Assembly: GCA_030248215.1 (NCBI GenBank) | Contig: JASANG010001218.1 | Location: 1-64,000 of the forward strand | Reading direction: 5' to 3' | DNA length: 64,000 nucleotides | Source of the DNA: Enoplolaimus lenunculus | Taxonomy: Eukaryota > Nematoda > Enoplea > Enoplida > Thoracostomopsidae | In this document: in pieces, positions 1 to 11,122 of the stretch | Layout: each line of letters opens with the position of its first letter | Position numbering within the stretch: the first letter of the stretch is position 1 | The notes under the pieces: generated by a model | The model's database searches: none | What the model was told of the DNA's origin: nothing | The model's input: only the letters and a program-made list of their open reading frames with translations | Made by a program: the position numbers and the translations under genes

Positions 1-560
1 GTTCCATTATATTTAAACTCCTGTGTTTACTACGTAGCTTACCGAGTGGTGACTGCCCCCCCAAATGGGGGGGGGGGTCGAGCAAAAATGCAACGCGTGG
101 TGATACATTTGTGCCAAGTACTACCGCATGAGTTGAACACGACTCCGCATGTGGACATCATCCGCTCTTGATTATATCAAGAGTGGATGATCACTCTTTA
201 ATACAACAGTGTGCAACTGGTACATTCTGTGTATGAAAGCATGTACCAGCACGCGTTGCATTTTTGTTCGACCCCCCTCAATCAGGGGGTGGGTTTAAGC
301 AAGAGATTCACAGTATGCTTCAGTACACCTACCACCCCCCCTTAACCACGGGAGGTTACAATTTGCTCCTAGCATTACTACGATATAAAACTGCATACAG
401 ACCCCTTAAACAAGGGGGGTAGGCAAAAAACAAAACGTGCGCCGGGTACATTCTTTAATATACAGAATGTAGCCAGGTGCACACTCTTGGTATAAAGAGT
501 GATCGTCCACTCTTGATTATAATGACTTGTATTTTTTAAATTGCTGTTTTCTTTTGGCAA
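1..560. repeat. family T hairpin cluster, left
   Basis: Alternating blocks of CGCAACGCGTG / CACGCGTTGCA, CCACTCTTGAT / ATCAAGAGTGG and C- or G-runs fold into several hairpins. The same block vocabulary returns at 5040-5500, 5600-5910 and 60236-61120, so this is a dispersed hairpin-rich repeat family. Here it forms the outer end of the palindrome arm. No coding potential is seen. Confidence 0.6.
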
Positions 561-584
561 ATTTTGACTAGCTCTCGGGTTTAT

Positions 585-770
585 TTAAAAACTTATGAGC
601 GAACTATTTTTAGGTAAACAGCAGTTGCAAGTTACTTGAATTTCTTGCATCTGCAGTTTGATTGGTCAATCGGAATGTTCCTTAGAAAATACTCGCAGCT
701 CCAAGCATTTCGTGCAAGTTGCAGCTGGTGAGTTCTCGCTGCAAAAACTTGCACGTGTGAATGAAGTTTT
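585..770. mobile_element. family G fragment in left arm
   Basis: Contains TTGCAAGTTACTTG, the GATTGGTCAATCGGAA block and a right end (CTCGCTGCAAAAACTTGCACGTGTGAAT) like the complete G elements at 15.0, 30.3 and 49.9 kb. A matching inverted copy lies at 4740-4960. It sits in the intron just upstream of the catalytic-loop exon and was copied with the arm. Confidence 0.6.
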
Positions 771-806
771 ACAAATGTGTATATTTTTGTTTATTTTCTG
801 TTTTAG

Positions 807-985
807 AAATTGTTGTCACTGATTTAGCACGCGGGTGTTGGCCCCTATATGAAATGAACATTATTCATATGGATATAAAAAACCGCAAAACATTATAGTT
901 TGCTATGAAAAGCAACCATGTAACGATAACGCAGTCGATGACGCTTATGACGGAAGATGCTACGACAGTTACAACGCAAATTTCG
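807..985 (+). pseudogene. kinase catalytic-loop exon, left palindrome arm
   Basis: A TTCTGTTTTAG acceptor ends at 806 and a GTACGT donor starts at 986. The exon reads as the alpha-E helix (TDLARG, then LYEMNIIH) followed by the catalytic loop HMDIK, and then, in another frame, KPQNIIVCYEKQPCNDN. Together this is the HxDxKxxN motif of a serine/threonine protein kinase. An extra base in the A-run at about 876-881 splits the frame, so this copy is broken or the base is a sequencing error. The usual Arg of HRD is Met here. The exon ends in phase 1 and joins in frame to the next exon at 1543. A long insert separates the catalytic loop from DFG. Confidence 0.7.
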
Positions 986-1542
986 GTACGTCATTTATAC
1001 TTTAAGCTCTTACGTCTTGTGGCGATTTTGTACTGCGCATATTTAGTGTACTAATCGTTTAGCACTGTGCATTGTATCGACAATGTTGTTAGGGTACAAT
1101 TAACGGTAAAAGTTGTGGTGTAGGGTTAACGAGCAGCAAATTTGAATTTTGAACTTCTTAACCCTATCACCCAATGACATTTTTTATGTTCCCAGGCAAA
1201 ATTTGTTATTGTGAACGGCGCATTTAGTTGCTCATAGTATACTCTGGCAGGAAAGCGTTAAAACTAGCGAAGTGGTGGCAATATTTACTACGCCAACTTT
1301 CTATAATATATAGGTATATCTCTTTCTATAATATATATTAACATGTATATACTGTATATAATACATTATATATTATATATTTCTTCATGGACTATATGCA
1401 AATATGTGGGACAGACCAAGGTCAGTACATGAATGCACTCCCCGTTCGCCTTAATTCGCCCTTTAAGGATGCCGCTATTTTTAGCTAAAAACTAATAATT
1501 ACTGCAAACACTTAAAAATTTTACCAAACTTTATAATTTCAG

Positions 1543-1776
1543 GACTTGCCAGCCAGCTACAATCGTCAGCGCCTCCTGTACTTAAACGGGTCAAATTATA
1601 TGATTTCGGATCAAGTCGATTGGCAAATACTTTTGAAGCAACGTTTACCACTTTGGCAGGAACTCCGTTATATATGGTGCCCGAAATTGTGCCAATATTT
1701 TGGACGAAAGCGAATACAAATTATACTGTCATATGTGGAGTATTGGAATCGTGCTATATGAATGCGCTTCGTACAA
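1543..1776 (+). pseudogene. kinase DFG to subdomain IX exon, left palindrome arm
   Basis: The acceptor TTATAATTTCAG ends at 1542 and the donor GTAAGT starts at 1777. Translation from codon start 1545 gives VKLYDFGSSRLANTF, then TTLAGTPLYMVPEIV. These are the magnesium-binding DFG, the activation segment and the APE-like MPE motif. The frame then shifts by one base near 1690-1700, and the new frame gives DESEYKLYCHMWSIGIVLYE, which is the alpha-F region. All signatures are in the right order and spacing, so this is a genuine kinase exon with one frameshift. The family is ULK/Atg1- or IKK-like at best. A further exon probably starts at 1926 after ACGCAG, since that site is conserved in the other arm. 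Confidence 0.8.
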
Positions 1777-2199
1777 GTAAGTGTGATTTGAATAGTGGCA
1801 CTGCAGGAACGCTAAATCTCTAATAGTTTGCACCAGCGAAAATCTTCCTATGTCCTTATATGATTGCTGACTGTTTGTATGTATATATCTATTTTAAATG
1901 GTATGTTTTTTATTTAATCACGCAGGCGTTACTTTATACGCTGTTAGCTTGTATCATGTTTTGTTCCTATTACAATAACGGGTAACTGTCGCTTGAGCGT
2001 TATTTCGCTATAAAGATTATAAAATTTGAGTTGTTTGCAATTCCAAATGTGATAGCTAGTATTTGTGCTAGAATGCCAAGAGATTTGACATTTTATCAGT
2101 CAATACCAGCGAACATGTTCAAATGATTTTAAAGCTTATGATAAAGTTGTTTATATACCGATGGAGAAAGTTATGTATATGTATACTGTATTTGACGTC

Positions 2200-3360
2200 T
2201 ATATTATTAAAACTGGATATCTATATGTATTTTGCGTTAGACCCGCAGGGTGTCTATTTGGTCGCAAAGCATACGATGCCTTGCTTTGCTAGCAGACGCT
2301 GGAATTTTCGGCAAACTTTGATGCTTCGAAGAACTAGTGCAATTGAAGCTAAAATGACTTACCGTATGGCAGGCGTTTGAGGTGGCGTCCTAGGACATTG
2401 TCATCTACCCATTTTAGATGGATCAACTGGTTTACATTCGTGTGATTGCGGAACACGTAACGATTTACCGGTTTCAGGCATGTACTTGATTCGATTACGT
2501 TTTCGTGAAATTCGTCAAACCGTCGGGCCAGACGAACACTTTGACCACCGTCACGAGGGCGGTCGCAATTCTTAGTTTAATTTCGTCACTTTCCGATAGA
2601 GCCCACCAAGTCTTTATTCATTCGTAAATAATTTTCAGGGCTACTTTGGTTTGGCCATGAAAGTTTTATCATATAACCCGGATGATGTCATCATTTTCAC
2701 GGGGCTACTGTAGGGAATGACCGTGGGAAATTTGGGTTCACACCATAAGCAGTATGAGAGGGTGTGGTACTTGATGTTTACGCCATCGTAATAGACTATT
2801 GTTTGTGCCGGATAATTTAGTACCAATTTTTAGCAAGTAATCATCAGGGGTCATGCGTTGATCAGGGTCAATTTCAGTCGCATACTAGTTCAGGGTATCG
2901 AGGAAGATCCACCCTTGTATGCTCATGATTTAATCAATGGGCGATGAATTGGTAGTTACCAGTTGCTGCGTATAATACCAATTTGCATAATCCGTCTGAT
3001 CAATGAACCTGAAACAGGTTTAGGTTTATCGCTAACCCTCGGCATGCATTATTACCTGACTTACCGCCAGCTGTTGGCGTAGCATTCTTGCTGGTCACAA
3101 TCGCTATAGGCATCTGAACGGAGAAAGTTTAAGGGTTGCGCTACTTCATTGTGCTGAATGGCGCCGGCGCGCCGCTGTATGCCGCTATGCGTTGTGGAAC
3201 AAACAATAAAATCGATTGGAGTTGATATTCGCAACAAATTTTGGCATGCAACAGCGCCACGGCGAGTATAATGAACTCGAAGATGCTTGATGAATCAAAA
3301 GAATTAATTATTCGCCAGATGTAAACGTTGCCCAAAATACGTATGTGGGGGTTTCACTTC
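2200..3360. other. single-copy spacer of the palindrome
   Basis: About 1.1 kb with no inverted partner. It holds short open stretches only, for example 2383-2575 on the plus strand (65 codons open, no clear start, contains GMYLIRLRFREIRQTVG). I recognise no product. If the kinase gene continued here its C-terminal exons would be expected, but I see no convincing match. Around 3131-3200 there is a GC-rich inverted motif (GGCGCCGGCGCGCC) resembling family I ends. Confidence 0.4.
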
Positions 3361-3774
3361 AAGAATATAGACGTCAAATTACAGTATCGTATATAATTTT
3401 CCATCGGTATTAAAGATAAACTATCATAAACTTTGAAATCATTTTCAACGTGTTATTGTATTTACTTAGAAAATGTCAAAATATTATGGCATTCTACACA
3501 GAAATTGTAGCTACATTACATTTGAATTGAAACAACCAAAACTTGATCTCCAGCGAAATAACGCTTATAGAAACAAGTTACCGGTTATTGTAAGCAGGAA
3601 CAAAACGGTTATCAGCTACAGTAATTATAAAGTAACGCCTGCATGGACTCTGATATGAAAACTGAACCGATTAGTAAAAGAAGATAGCATACAAACATAG
3701 GATCATATAAGGACATCAGGTAGATTTTGGCTGGTGCAAACTATTCGAGGTTCGTGTTACCCTGCAGCGCCACT

Positions 3775-4016
3775 ATTCTCAATTACATGGACTTGTCCGG
3801 GAACTATCAGGTAGCACGTGATTTCATACTCCATATTACGGTTAGCATTCGCTTTCGTCCATAAAAATATTGGCACCTATTTCGGCGCCACAGTAGTCGA
3901 ACTCCTGCCAAAGCTGTAACGTCGCTTCAGAGTATTTGCCAATTGACTTGATCCGAAATCAGATATCGAATCGGTTGCAGAAGAACAGGAGGCGCTGACG
4001 ATTGTAGCTGGCTGGC
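3775..4016 (-). pseudogene. kinase DFG exon, right palindrome arm, decayed
   Basis: Inverted counterpart of 1543-1776. The start (LASQLQSSAPPV) and a DFGSSQLANT-like stretch remain readable on the minus strand, but in different frames, and the GTPLYM and MWSIG regions are scrambled by indels. The acceptor AG seen in the left arm is replaced by GCAACTTTGCC. This copy is clearly non-functional and is more decayed than the left arm over this exon. Confidence 0.65.
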
Positions 4017-4570
4017 AAAGTTGCAAACAACAACGTTTTTAAATTTTTAGCGCTTGGATAGTAATTATTAGTTTTTAGTGAAAAAGAGCGGATCGCAAAG
4101 GCGAATTAGGTGATGAAGTGCATTCATGTACTGACCTTGGTCTGGTCCATGTCTCCTCGGAGACAGTAGTTTATTAAAAGGAGTATAGAAGAGATATAAG
4201 GAATCTACACAGTATAATATGTTAATAGATATTATAAAGAGATATACATATATATTATAAAAGTTGGCGTAGTAAATATATTGCTGCCACTCACTTTGCT
4301 AGTTTTAACGCTTTCCTGCAGAGCAAACTAATGAGCAGCTACGCCGTTCACAAGACAAATTTTGCCGGGAACACAAAATCATTGGGTGATAGGGTTAACA
4401 AGTTGCAAATTTCAAATTTGCTCTCGTTAACCCTACACCAATACTTTTTTGCTCATTTTAACTGAAATAACATTGGTCGATACAATGCACAATGTTAAAC
4501 GATTATTACACTAAATATGCGCAGTACAAAATCGCCACAAGACGTAAGAGCTTAAAGTATAAGTGAAGAC

Positions 4571-4750
4571 CGAAATTTGCGTTTTCACTGTCATAGTCTT
4601 CGTGTCATAAGCGTCATCTGACTTCGTTATCGTTATATGAGTCGCTTTTATAGCAAACCATAATGTTTTGCGGTTTGATATCCATATGAATAATGTTCAT
4701 TTCATATAGGGCCATATACCCTGCGTGCTAAATCGAAGTGACAACAATTT
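4571..4750 (-). pseudogene. kinase catalytic-loop exon, right palindrome arm
   Basis: This is the inverted counterpart of 807-985. Read on the minus strand it keeps MNIIHMDIKPQNIMVCY uninterrupted, without the A-run insertion of the left copy, and so supports the reading of that exon. Upstream (TDLAR region) and downstream (an in-frame stop after NDNEVR) it is frameshifted. The H-M-D variant of the catalytic motif is shared with the left arm, so it predates the inverted duplication. This arm has the same orientation as the kinase 5' exons at 11123-11940 and could be the original locus. Confidence 0.7.
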
Positions 4751-5039
4751 CTCAAACAGAAAATAAACAAAAATATACACATTTGTAAAACTTCATTCAC
4801 ACGTGAAATTTTTTTCAGCGAGAACTCGCAGCTGCAGACTTGCACGAAATGCTCTGGATTTGCGAGTATTTTCTAAGGAACATTTCGATTGACCAATCAA
4901 GCTGGAGATGCAAGAAATTCAAGAAACTTGAAACTGCTGTTTACCTAGAATAGTTCGCTCATATGTTTATTCAAATACAATCTAAGTGCTAGTCCAAATT
5001 TGCCAAATACAAAACACAGCAATTTAAAAAATTCAAGTC

Positions 5040-5910
5040 ATTATAATCAAGAGTGAACGATCACTCTTTATACCAAGAGTGTACAACTGGCTGATTCTTG
5101 TATATTAAAGAATGTACCCGGCGCACGTTGTGTTTCTGGCCTACCCCCTTGTTTAAGGGGTCTGTATGGCAGTTTTATATCGTAGTAATGCTAGGAGCAA
5201 ATTGTAACCTCCTTGGTTAAGAGGGGGTGGTGAGTATACTCAAGCATACTGTTAATCTCTTGCTTAAACCCAGCCCCTGATTCACGAGGTAGAACCCAAG
5301 AAAATGCAACGTGATGCTGGCACATGCTTTAATACACAGAATGTACCCAGTTGCACACTGTTGTATTAAAGAGTAATCATCCACTCTCTGATATCAATCG
5401 AGAGCGAATGATGTTCACATGCAAATAGTGTTCAACTGATGCGGTAGTGCTTGGCACAAATGTACCAGCACGTGTTGCGACTTTGCTCTTACCCTCTCTT
5501 TTATCGGGCAGTTACGATGAATCTACATAGTAAACACAGGAATTTAACAGGTACTGGGAGCGAAATTCCGCAGAGTGAAAAATTCAAATAATATCCCAAA
5601 TGTTCCGAATGTTTCTCTCAAATAAGGGGGTAGGTCAAAAATACAACGTGCGGTCTGGTAATATTGCTTTTTTGCATGTACTTGAATGCCCCCAGTTGCA
5701 CATTCTTGCCAAGTTCATCCCACTTAATATAATCAAGTGTGCATGATACAAGAGTGTGCAACTGAGTCGATTCCACATGATAAAAAATATACGATCTAAA
5801 CCATGCGTTTTTGGCCAACCGCCTTTACTTAGTAAGGCCGCTATCGATACAGCGCCATAACTTTGTACACGTCATACCGCTGAATACAGAGGTCGGTTTA
5901 AAAACGCAAC
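5040..5910. repeat. family T hairpin cluster, right
   Basis: 5040-5500 mirrors the left cluster. 5600-5910 adds a further block (AATACAACGTGCGG, AAAAACGCAACGTGCG) outside the palindrome. The block thus extends past the arm end, so T was probably already repeated locally before or after the inversion. Confidence 0.55.
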
Positions 5911-7150
5911 GTGCGAAGAGTAAATTTAATTTAAATCAAATCAATTTAAAAAAAATGTTACTGATTAAAATTTTTCTATTTATTTTCGTAAACTTAACGA
6001 CTTGAAAAAAGTATAACCGACACTTTGTCGTAGCGATCTTCGATTTGGTACCCTTGATGAACAAATCAAACTTGCCAAATTTTTGGGTAAAAAAATTGCG
6101 AATTGAAATTTCTGTTTGCGCTTCGGCGTTTGCTTCGCTTGCGCCAATTGTCCCTACTCTAACCCGCTGTTTTTCATCAAAACTTTTCGTCTAATCCTGA
6201 TAAATACATCGAGGAAATATAAAACTTTAATCGAATACTTTTTCATCGAAATATTGGCTTACATGCGCATTTTTCACAACAGGTGACTTGTCCTAATCGC
6301 TCAAGATGCCGTCAATGGTTCAGGAGACAACATTGCAATCACTGTATCAATTACTTTAGGTTGTGTTCCGATAATGGATTCCGCCCCCGTTTGTTGCTGA
6401 ATTATACACATCCGTTTTCAAACTGGTCCGGTGGTGTGTCGCAAAAAATGTTTAGCTAAGTCATTATCCACAAAGTTTTCCATAATCCAAAATAGCGTAA
6501 AATGAAACGTTTTCAATAATAATCAACTCCTCCCCCAAATAAAGATTTACAATGTAATTATATGGAAAGACAACGTAAAATTGATAGTCCTTCCATCCTA
6601 AATCTAATAAATATTTTCAGGAATAAATTTTTTACACTTTTATATAATGATTTTCGTAGTTTCAGATAGATAATAAGTATTTCCTAACTGACCAATTGTA
6701 TATAAATCATGGATCGACCGGATAATTAATTTGACCGGATAGATGTAGCGCAATCAAAGCCGGATGTTAACCGAGTATAGGATCTAAATTTGTACACTGT
6801 TGGAACTATTTGAGTAGTGCAAAAACATTTATTTCCGCAATTTAACAAAAATTTTTGATTTGGAAATTCTCCATTCTGGTCTCACAGACATCCATTAATT
6901 GCTCGGAATTGAAGTCGCTTTGAAAACAGATCTCAACGCATTTTTACGCGCAAAAAACGGTTTTTATGAATATTTAGAAAAGCCACAACCGGACAAATGT
7001 CCTGTATTCCAGTAGGTTTAGACCGGATACCCGGAATCGAAGAACGGGTATGTTAGATTTCCGGCCGTATAGTTAAACCTGAAATCTGTATCATCCCCCC
7101 CTTCAATTTGTCTAATTCTTATATATAGATCGAGATAATAAGCATAGATT
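5910..7150. other. intergenic or intronic AT-rich stretch
   Basis: I see no repeat family ends, tRNA or kinase motif on either strand. Short open stretches such as the minus strand at about 6300-6400 have no recognisable domain. If the kinase exons at 11 kb and in the right arm belong to one gene, this lies in its intron and should hold the missing alpha-C to hinge exon, which I could not find. Confidence 0.5.
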
Positions 7151-7375
7151 CCAGTGGTCGGGGCAGGAGAAGTGGGAGCTTTCGCAAAAAACACTCCAGT
7201 GTGGGGCACCCAAAACTCGCGAGCGAAAAGCCAGATGAATTTAAAAACTTCGGGCGGTTTTTGTTTCAACCTGGTTAAAGGCGGCGGCCCTGGGTGGAAC
7301 TTTTCTCTAAATTGTATATGGAGGATGGGCTGGCTCGGGGCCTGTATTGGTTTTCCCTGCTCTCTGAAAGCTTAA
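7150..7375. repeat. family J repeat copy 1
   Basis: Shares AACTCGCGAGCGAAAAGCCA, the TTTCAACCTGGTTAA block and a G-rich tail with copies at 20930-21270 and 27050-27600. Open frames on both strands (about 70-80 codons) are by-products of the repeat and change between copies. Confidence 0.5.
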
Positions 7376-7718
7376 ACTTAACTCTAATTTAAGGTTAACC
7401 GAATCTGAGTAGCATTAAAACTAACTTTGTAGATTAACTAATCTGGACAGGTGGGTTAACAGTTCGCACTTGTTTCAAATCTTAGTTGTTTTTAGTTTTG
7501 AAGCTAAAACTAACAAGTTCTTGATACACATTATTCTTGGGCTGTAACTTCCCGCTGGAGCAAATAAATTTTAACTAACTCGTGTTAAATAAAAATTGAC
7601 GCCTCAGTTTTAGTTTAAATATAATTTAGATAATAAGCCGGTCCAGCCATTTGACTTTTTTTAGTTAATTTGGAACAGAGCTATAACTTATGCTTATGTG
7701 TTTTAGTAGAAGGGTATT

Positions 7719-7927
7719 GGCCCATGTATAGAACCGAACGGAACAGTAGAATAAGCAGTATTCTTAAAGCCTAAGCCTGAGCCAAAGCGTAGGGATGAGA
7801 AAGATACCCAATGCTTAAGCCTAAGCCAAGAAGGATCAAGCCTATAGCTAAGAAAGAGTTGTGAAAGCTTAAATTGAATTGATTACAGCCCCTCCTAAAG
7901 GAAACGATCCTGTCCAATACATGGGCC
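7719..7927 (-). mobile_element. family A MITE (TTAGGC-bearing, hAT-like)
   Basis: Starts GGCCCATGTATAGAAC and ends ATACATGGGCC, with CCTAAGCC blocks inside. Flanks AGGGTATT and AGCATATT match at 6 of 8 positions, as expected of an old 8-bp target duplication. It abuts the start of the 73-bp minisatellite. Confidence 0.7.
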
Positions 7928-7935
7928 AGCATATT

Positions 7936-10900
7936 TTAGGTATATATACATTTTCTTATTTCATTTTCCAATTTTCAAAAATTCTATTTTCATATATATG
8001 GTTCTATTTTAGGTATATATACATTTTCTTATTTCATTTTCCAATTTTCAAAAATTCTATTTTCATATATATGGTTCTATTTTAGGTATATATACATTTT
8101 CTTATTTCATTTTCCAATTTTCAAAAATTCTATTTTCATATATATGGTTCTATTTTAGGTATATATACATTTTCTTATTTCATTTTCCAATTTTCAAAAA
8201 TTCTATTTTCATATATATGGTTCTATTTTAGGTATATATACATTTTCTTATTTCATTTTCCAATTTTCAAAAATTCTATTTTCATATATATGGTTCTATT
8301 TTAGGTATATATACATTTTCTTATTTCATTTTCCAATTTTCAAAAATTCTATTTTCATATATATGGTTCTATTTTAGGTATATATACATTTTCTTATTTC
8401 ATTTTCCAATTTTCAAAAATTCTATTTTCATATATATGGTTCTATTTTAGGTATATATACATTTTCTTATTTCATTTTCCAATTTTCAAAAATTCTATTT
8501 TCATATATATGGTTCTATTTTAGGTATATATACATTTTCTTATTTCATTTTCCAATTTTCAAAAATTCTATTTTCATATATATGGTTCTATTTTAGGTAT
8601 ATATACATTTTCTTATTTCATTTTCCAATTTTCAAAAATTCTATTTTCATATATATGGTTCTATTTTAGGTATATATACATTTTCTTATTTCATTTTCCA
8701 ATTTTCAAAAATTCTATTTTCATATATATGGTTCTATTTTAGGTATATATACATTTTCTTATTTCATTTTCCAATTTTCAAAAATTCTATTTTCATATAT
8801 ATGGTTCTATTTTAGGTATATATACATTTTCTTATTTCATTTTCCAATTTTCAAAAATTATATTTTCACATATATGGTTCTATTTTACGTATATATACAT
8901 TTTCTTATTTCATTTTCCAATTTTTAAAAATTCTATTTTCACATATATGGTTCTATTTTACGTATATATACATTTTCTTATTTCATTTTCCAATTTTCAA
9001 AAATTCTATTTTCATATATATGGTTCTATTTTAGGTATATATACATTTTCTTATTTCATTTTCCAATTTTCAAAAATTCTATTTTCATATATATGGTTCT
9101 ATTTTAGGTATATACACATTTTCTTATTTCATTTTCCAATTTTCAAAAATTCTATTTTCATATATATGGTTCTATTTTACGTATATATACATTTTCTTAT
9201 TTCATTTTCCAATTTTTAAAAATTCTATTTTCACATATATGGTTCTATTTTACGTATATATACATTTTTTCTTATTTCTTTCGATTTTCCATTATTTTAA
9301 AAATTTTTAAAAATTCTATTCTATTTCAATTCCATTTTTATATGGTTCTATTTTACGTATATATACATTTTCTTATTTCATTTTCCAATTTTTAAAATAT
9401 TCTCTATTTTCAAAAATTCTATCACATATCTATACTATATATACTCTATTCATAAATAATCTATACTATATATACATCTACACCAAAAAATCTATATTCT
9501 ATAATATATACATCTACATCCAATCAAAAATCTATCATATATATTCTATTAGATATACACATTCTATTCATCCAATCAAAAATCTATTCATCCAAATTTT
9601 TCAATATGGTTCACATATGCATTTACGTATATATAGACATTTTCTTATTTCATTTTTCCAATTTTTAAAAATTCTATTTTCATATATATGGTTCTATTTT
9701 AGGTATATATACATTTTCTTATTTTCATTTTCCAATTTTCAAAAATTCTATATTTCATATATATGGTTCTATTTTAGGTATATATACATTTTCTTATTTT
9801 CATTTTCCAATTTTCTATTAAAAAATTCTATTTTCATATATATGGTTCTATATATTTCCATATCAAAAATTCTCTATTAATCCAATCAAAAATTTCATAT
9901 ATGCATTACTATATACATTCTATTTCATTTCCATTATTAAATCTATTAATATATGGTTCTATTTTAGGTATATATACATTTTCTTATTTCATTTTCCAAT
10001 TTTCAAAAATTCTATTTTCATATATATGGTTCTATTTTAGGTATATATACATTTTCTTATTTCATTTTCCAATTTTCAAAAATTCTTTATTTTCATATAT
10101 ATGGTTCTATTTTAGGTATACATACATTTTCTTATTTCATTTTCCAATTTTCAAAAATTCTATTTTCATATATATGGTTCTATTTTAGGTATATATACAT
10201 TTTCTTATTTCATTTTCCAATTTTCAAAAATTCTATTTTCATATATATGGTTCTATTTTAGGTATATATACATTTTCTTATTTCATTTTCCAATTTTCAA
10301 AAATTATATTTTCACATATATGGTTCAAAATATTTTAGGTATATATACATTTTCTTATTTCATTTTCCAATTTTCAAAAATTATATTTTCACATATATGG
10401 TTCTATTTTACGTATATATACATTTTCTTATTTCATTTTCCAATTTTTAAAAATTCTATTTTCACATATATGGTTCTATTTTACGTATATATACATTTTC
10501 TTATTTCATTTTCCAATTTTCAAAAATTCTATTTTCATATATATGGTTCTATTTTAGGTATATATACATTTTCTTATTTCATTTTCCAATTTTCAAAAAT
10601 TCTATTTTCATATATATGGTTCTATTTTAGGTATATATACATTTTCTTATTTCATTTTCCAATTTTCAAAAATTCTATTTTCATATATATGGTTCTATTT
10701 TACGTATATATACATTTTCTTATTTCATTTTCCAATTTTTAAAAATTCTATTTTCACATATATGGTTCTATTTTACGTATATATACATTTTCTTATTTCA
10801 TTTTCCAATTTTTAAAAATTCTATTTTCACATATATGGTTCTATTTTACGTATATATACATTTTCTTATTTCATTTTCCAATTTTCAAAAATTCTATTTT

Positions 10901-11092
10901 CATATATATGGTTCTATTTTAGGTATATATACATTTTCTTATTTCATTTTCCAATTTTCAAAAATTCTATTTTCATATATATGGTTCTATTTTAGGTATA
11001 TATACATTTTCTTATTTCATTTTCCAATTTTCAAAAATTCTATTTTCATATATATGGTTCTATTTTACGCATATATACATTTCCTTATTTCC
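7936..11092. repeat. 73-bp minisatellite, about 43 units
   Basis: AGGT recurs at 7938, 8011 and 8084, giving a period of 73 bp. The unit contains TATATATACATTTTCTTATT, TCATTTTCCAATTTTCAAAA and TATATATGGTTC. Units from 7936 to about 8860 are essentially identical. From about 8860, variants with ACGT for AGGT and CACATATATGG for CATATATATGG intermix, showing higher-order blocks. 9260-9960 is scrambled and degenerate, followed by a second homogeneous run to about 11092. Because 73 is not a multiple of 3, the frames rotate; the apparent proteins are not genes. It lies in the kinase intron after exon 2. Confidence 0.97.
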
Positions 11093-11122
11093 ATATCTTG
11101 GAAAAAAGTGCTAGGTACATAC

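Larger units (their letters stand above)
60..5500. repeat. giant imperfect palindrome, arms about 2.1 kb, spacer about 1.2 kb
   Basis: Positions p and about 5560-p are inverted copies of each other from about 60-2200 (left arm) and 3360-5500 (right arm). I aligned by eye the outer hairpin block (60-260 with 5300-5500), the G fragment (590-770 with 4740-4960), the catalytic-loop exon (807-985 with 4571-4750), the ACTAATAATTACT stretch (about 1490 with 4060) and the GCAGGCGTTACTTTATA acceptor region (1922 with about 3620). The arms differ by many substitutions and small indels, perhaps 15-20 percent, so this is an old inverted duplication and not an assembly foldback. The spacer (about 2200-3360) is single copy. 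The left end may continue past the window start. Confidence 0.85.

Noticed and set aside
2200-3360. Transposase or viral gene in the palindrome centre
   Set aside because: Only short open stretches with no recognisable motif; left as unannotated spacer.
1-5540. Assembly foldback artefact
   Set aside because: The arms differ by many substitutions and indels and have different kinase lesions, which a technical foldback would not produce.
7936-11092. CRISPR-like array
   Set aside because: Units are head-to-tail with no unique spacers, and the window is eukaryotic.
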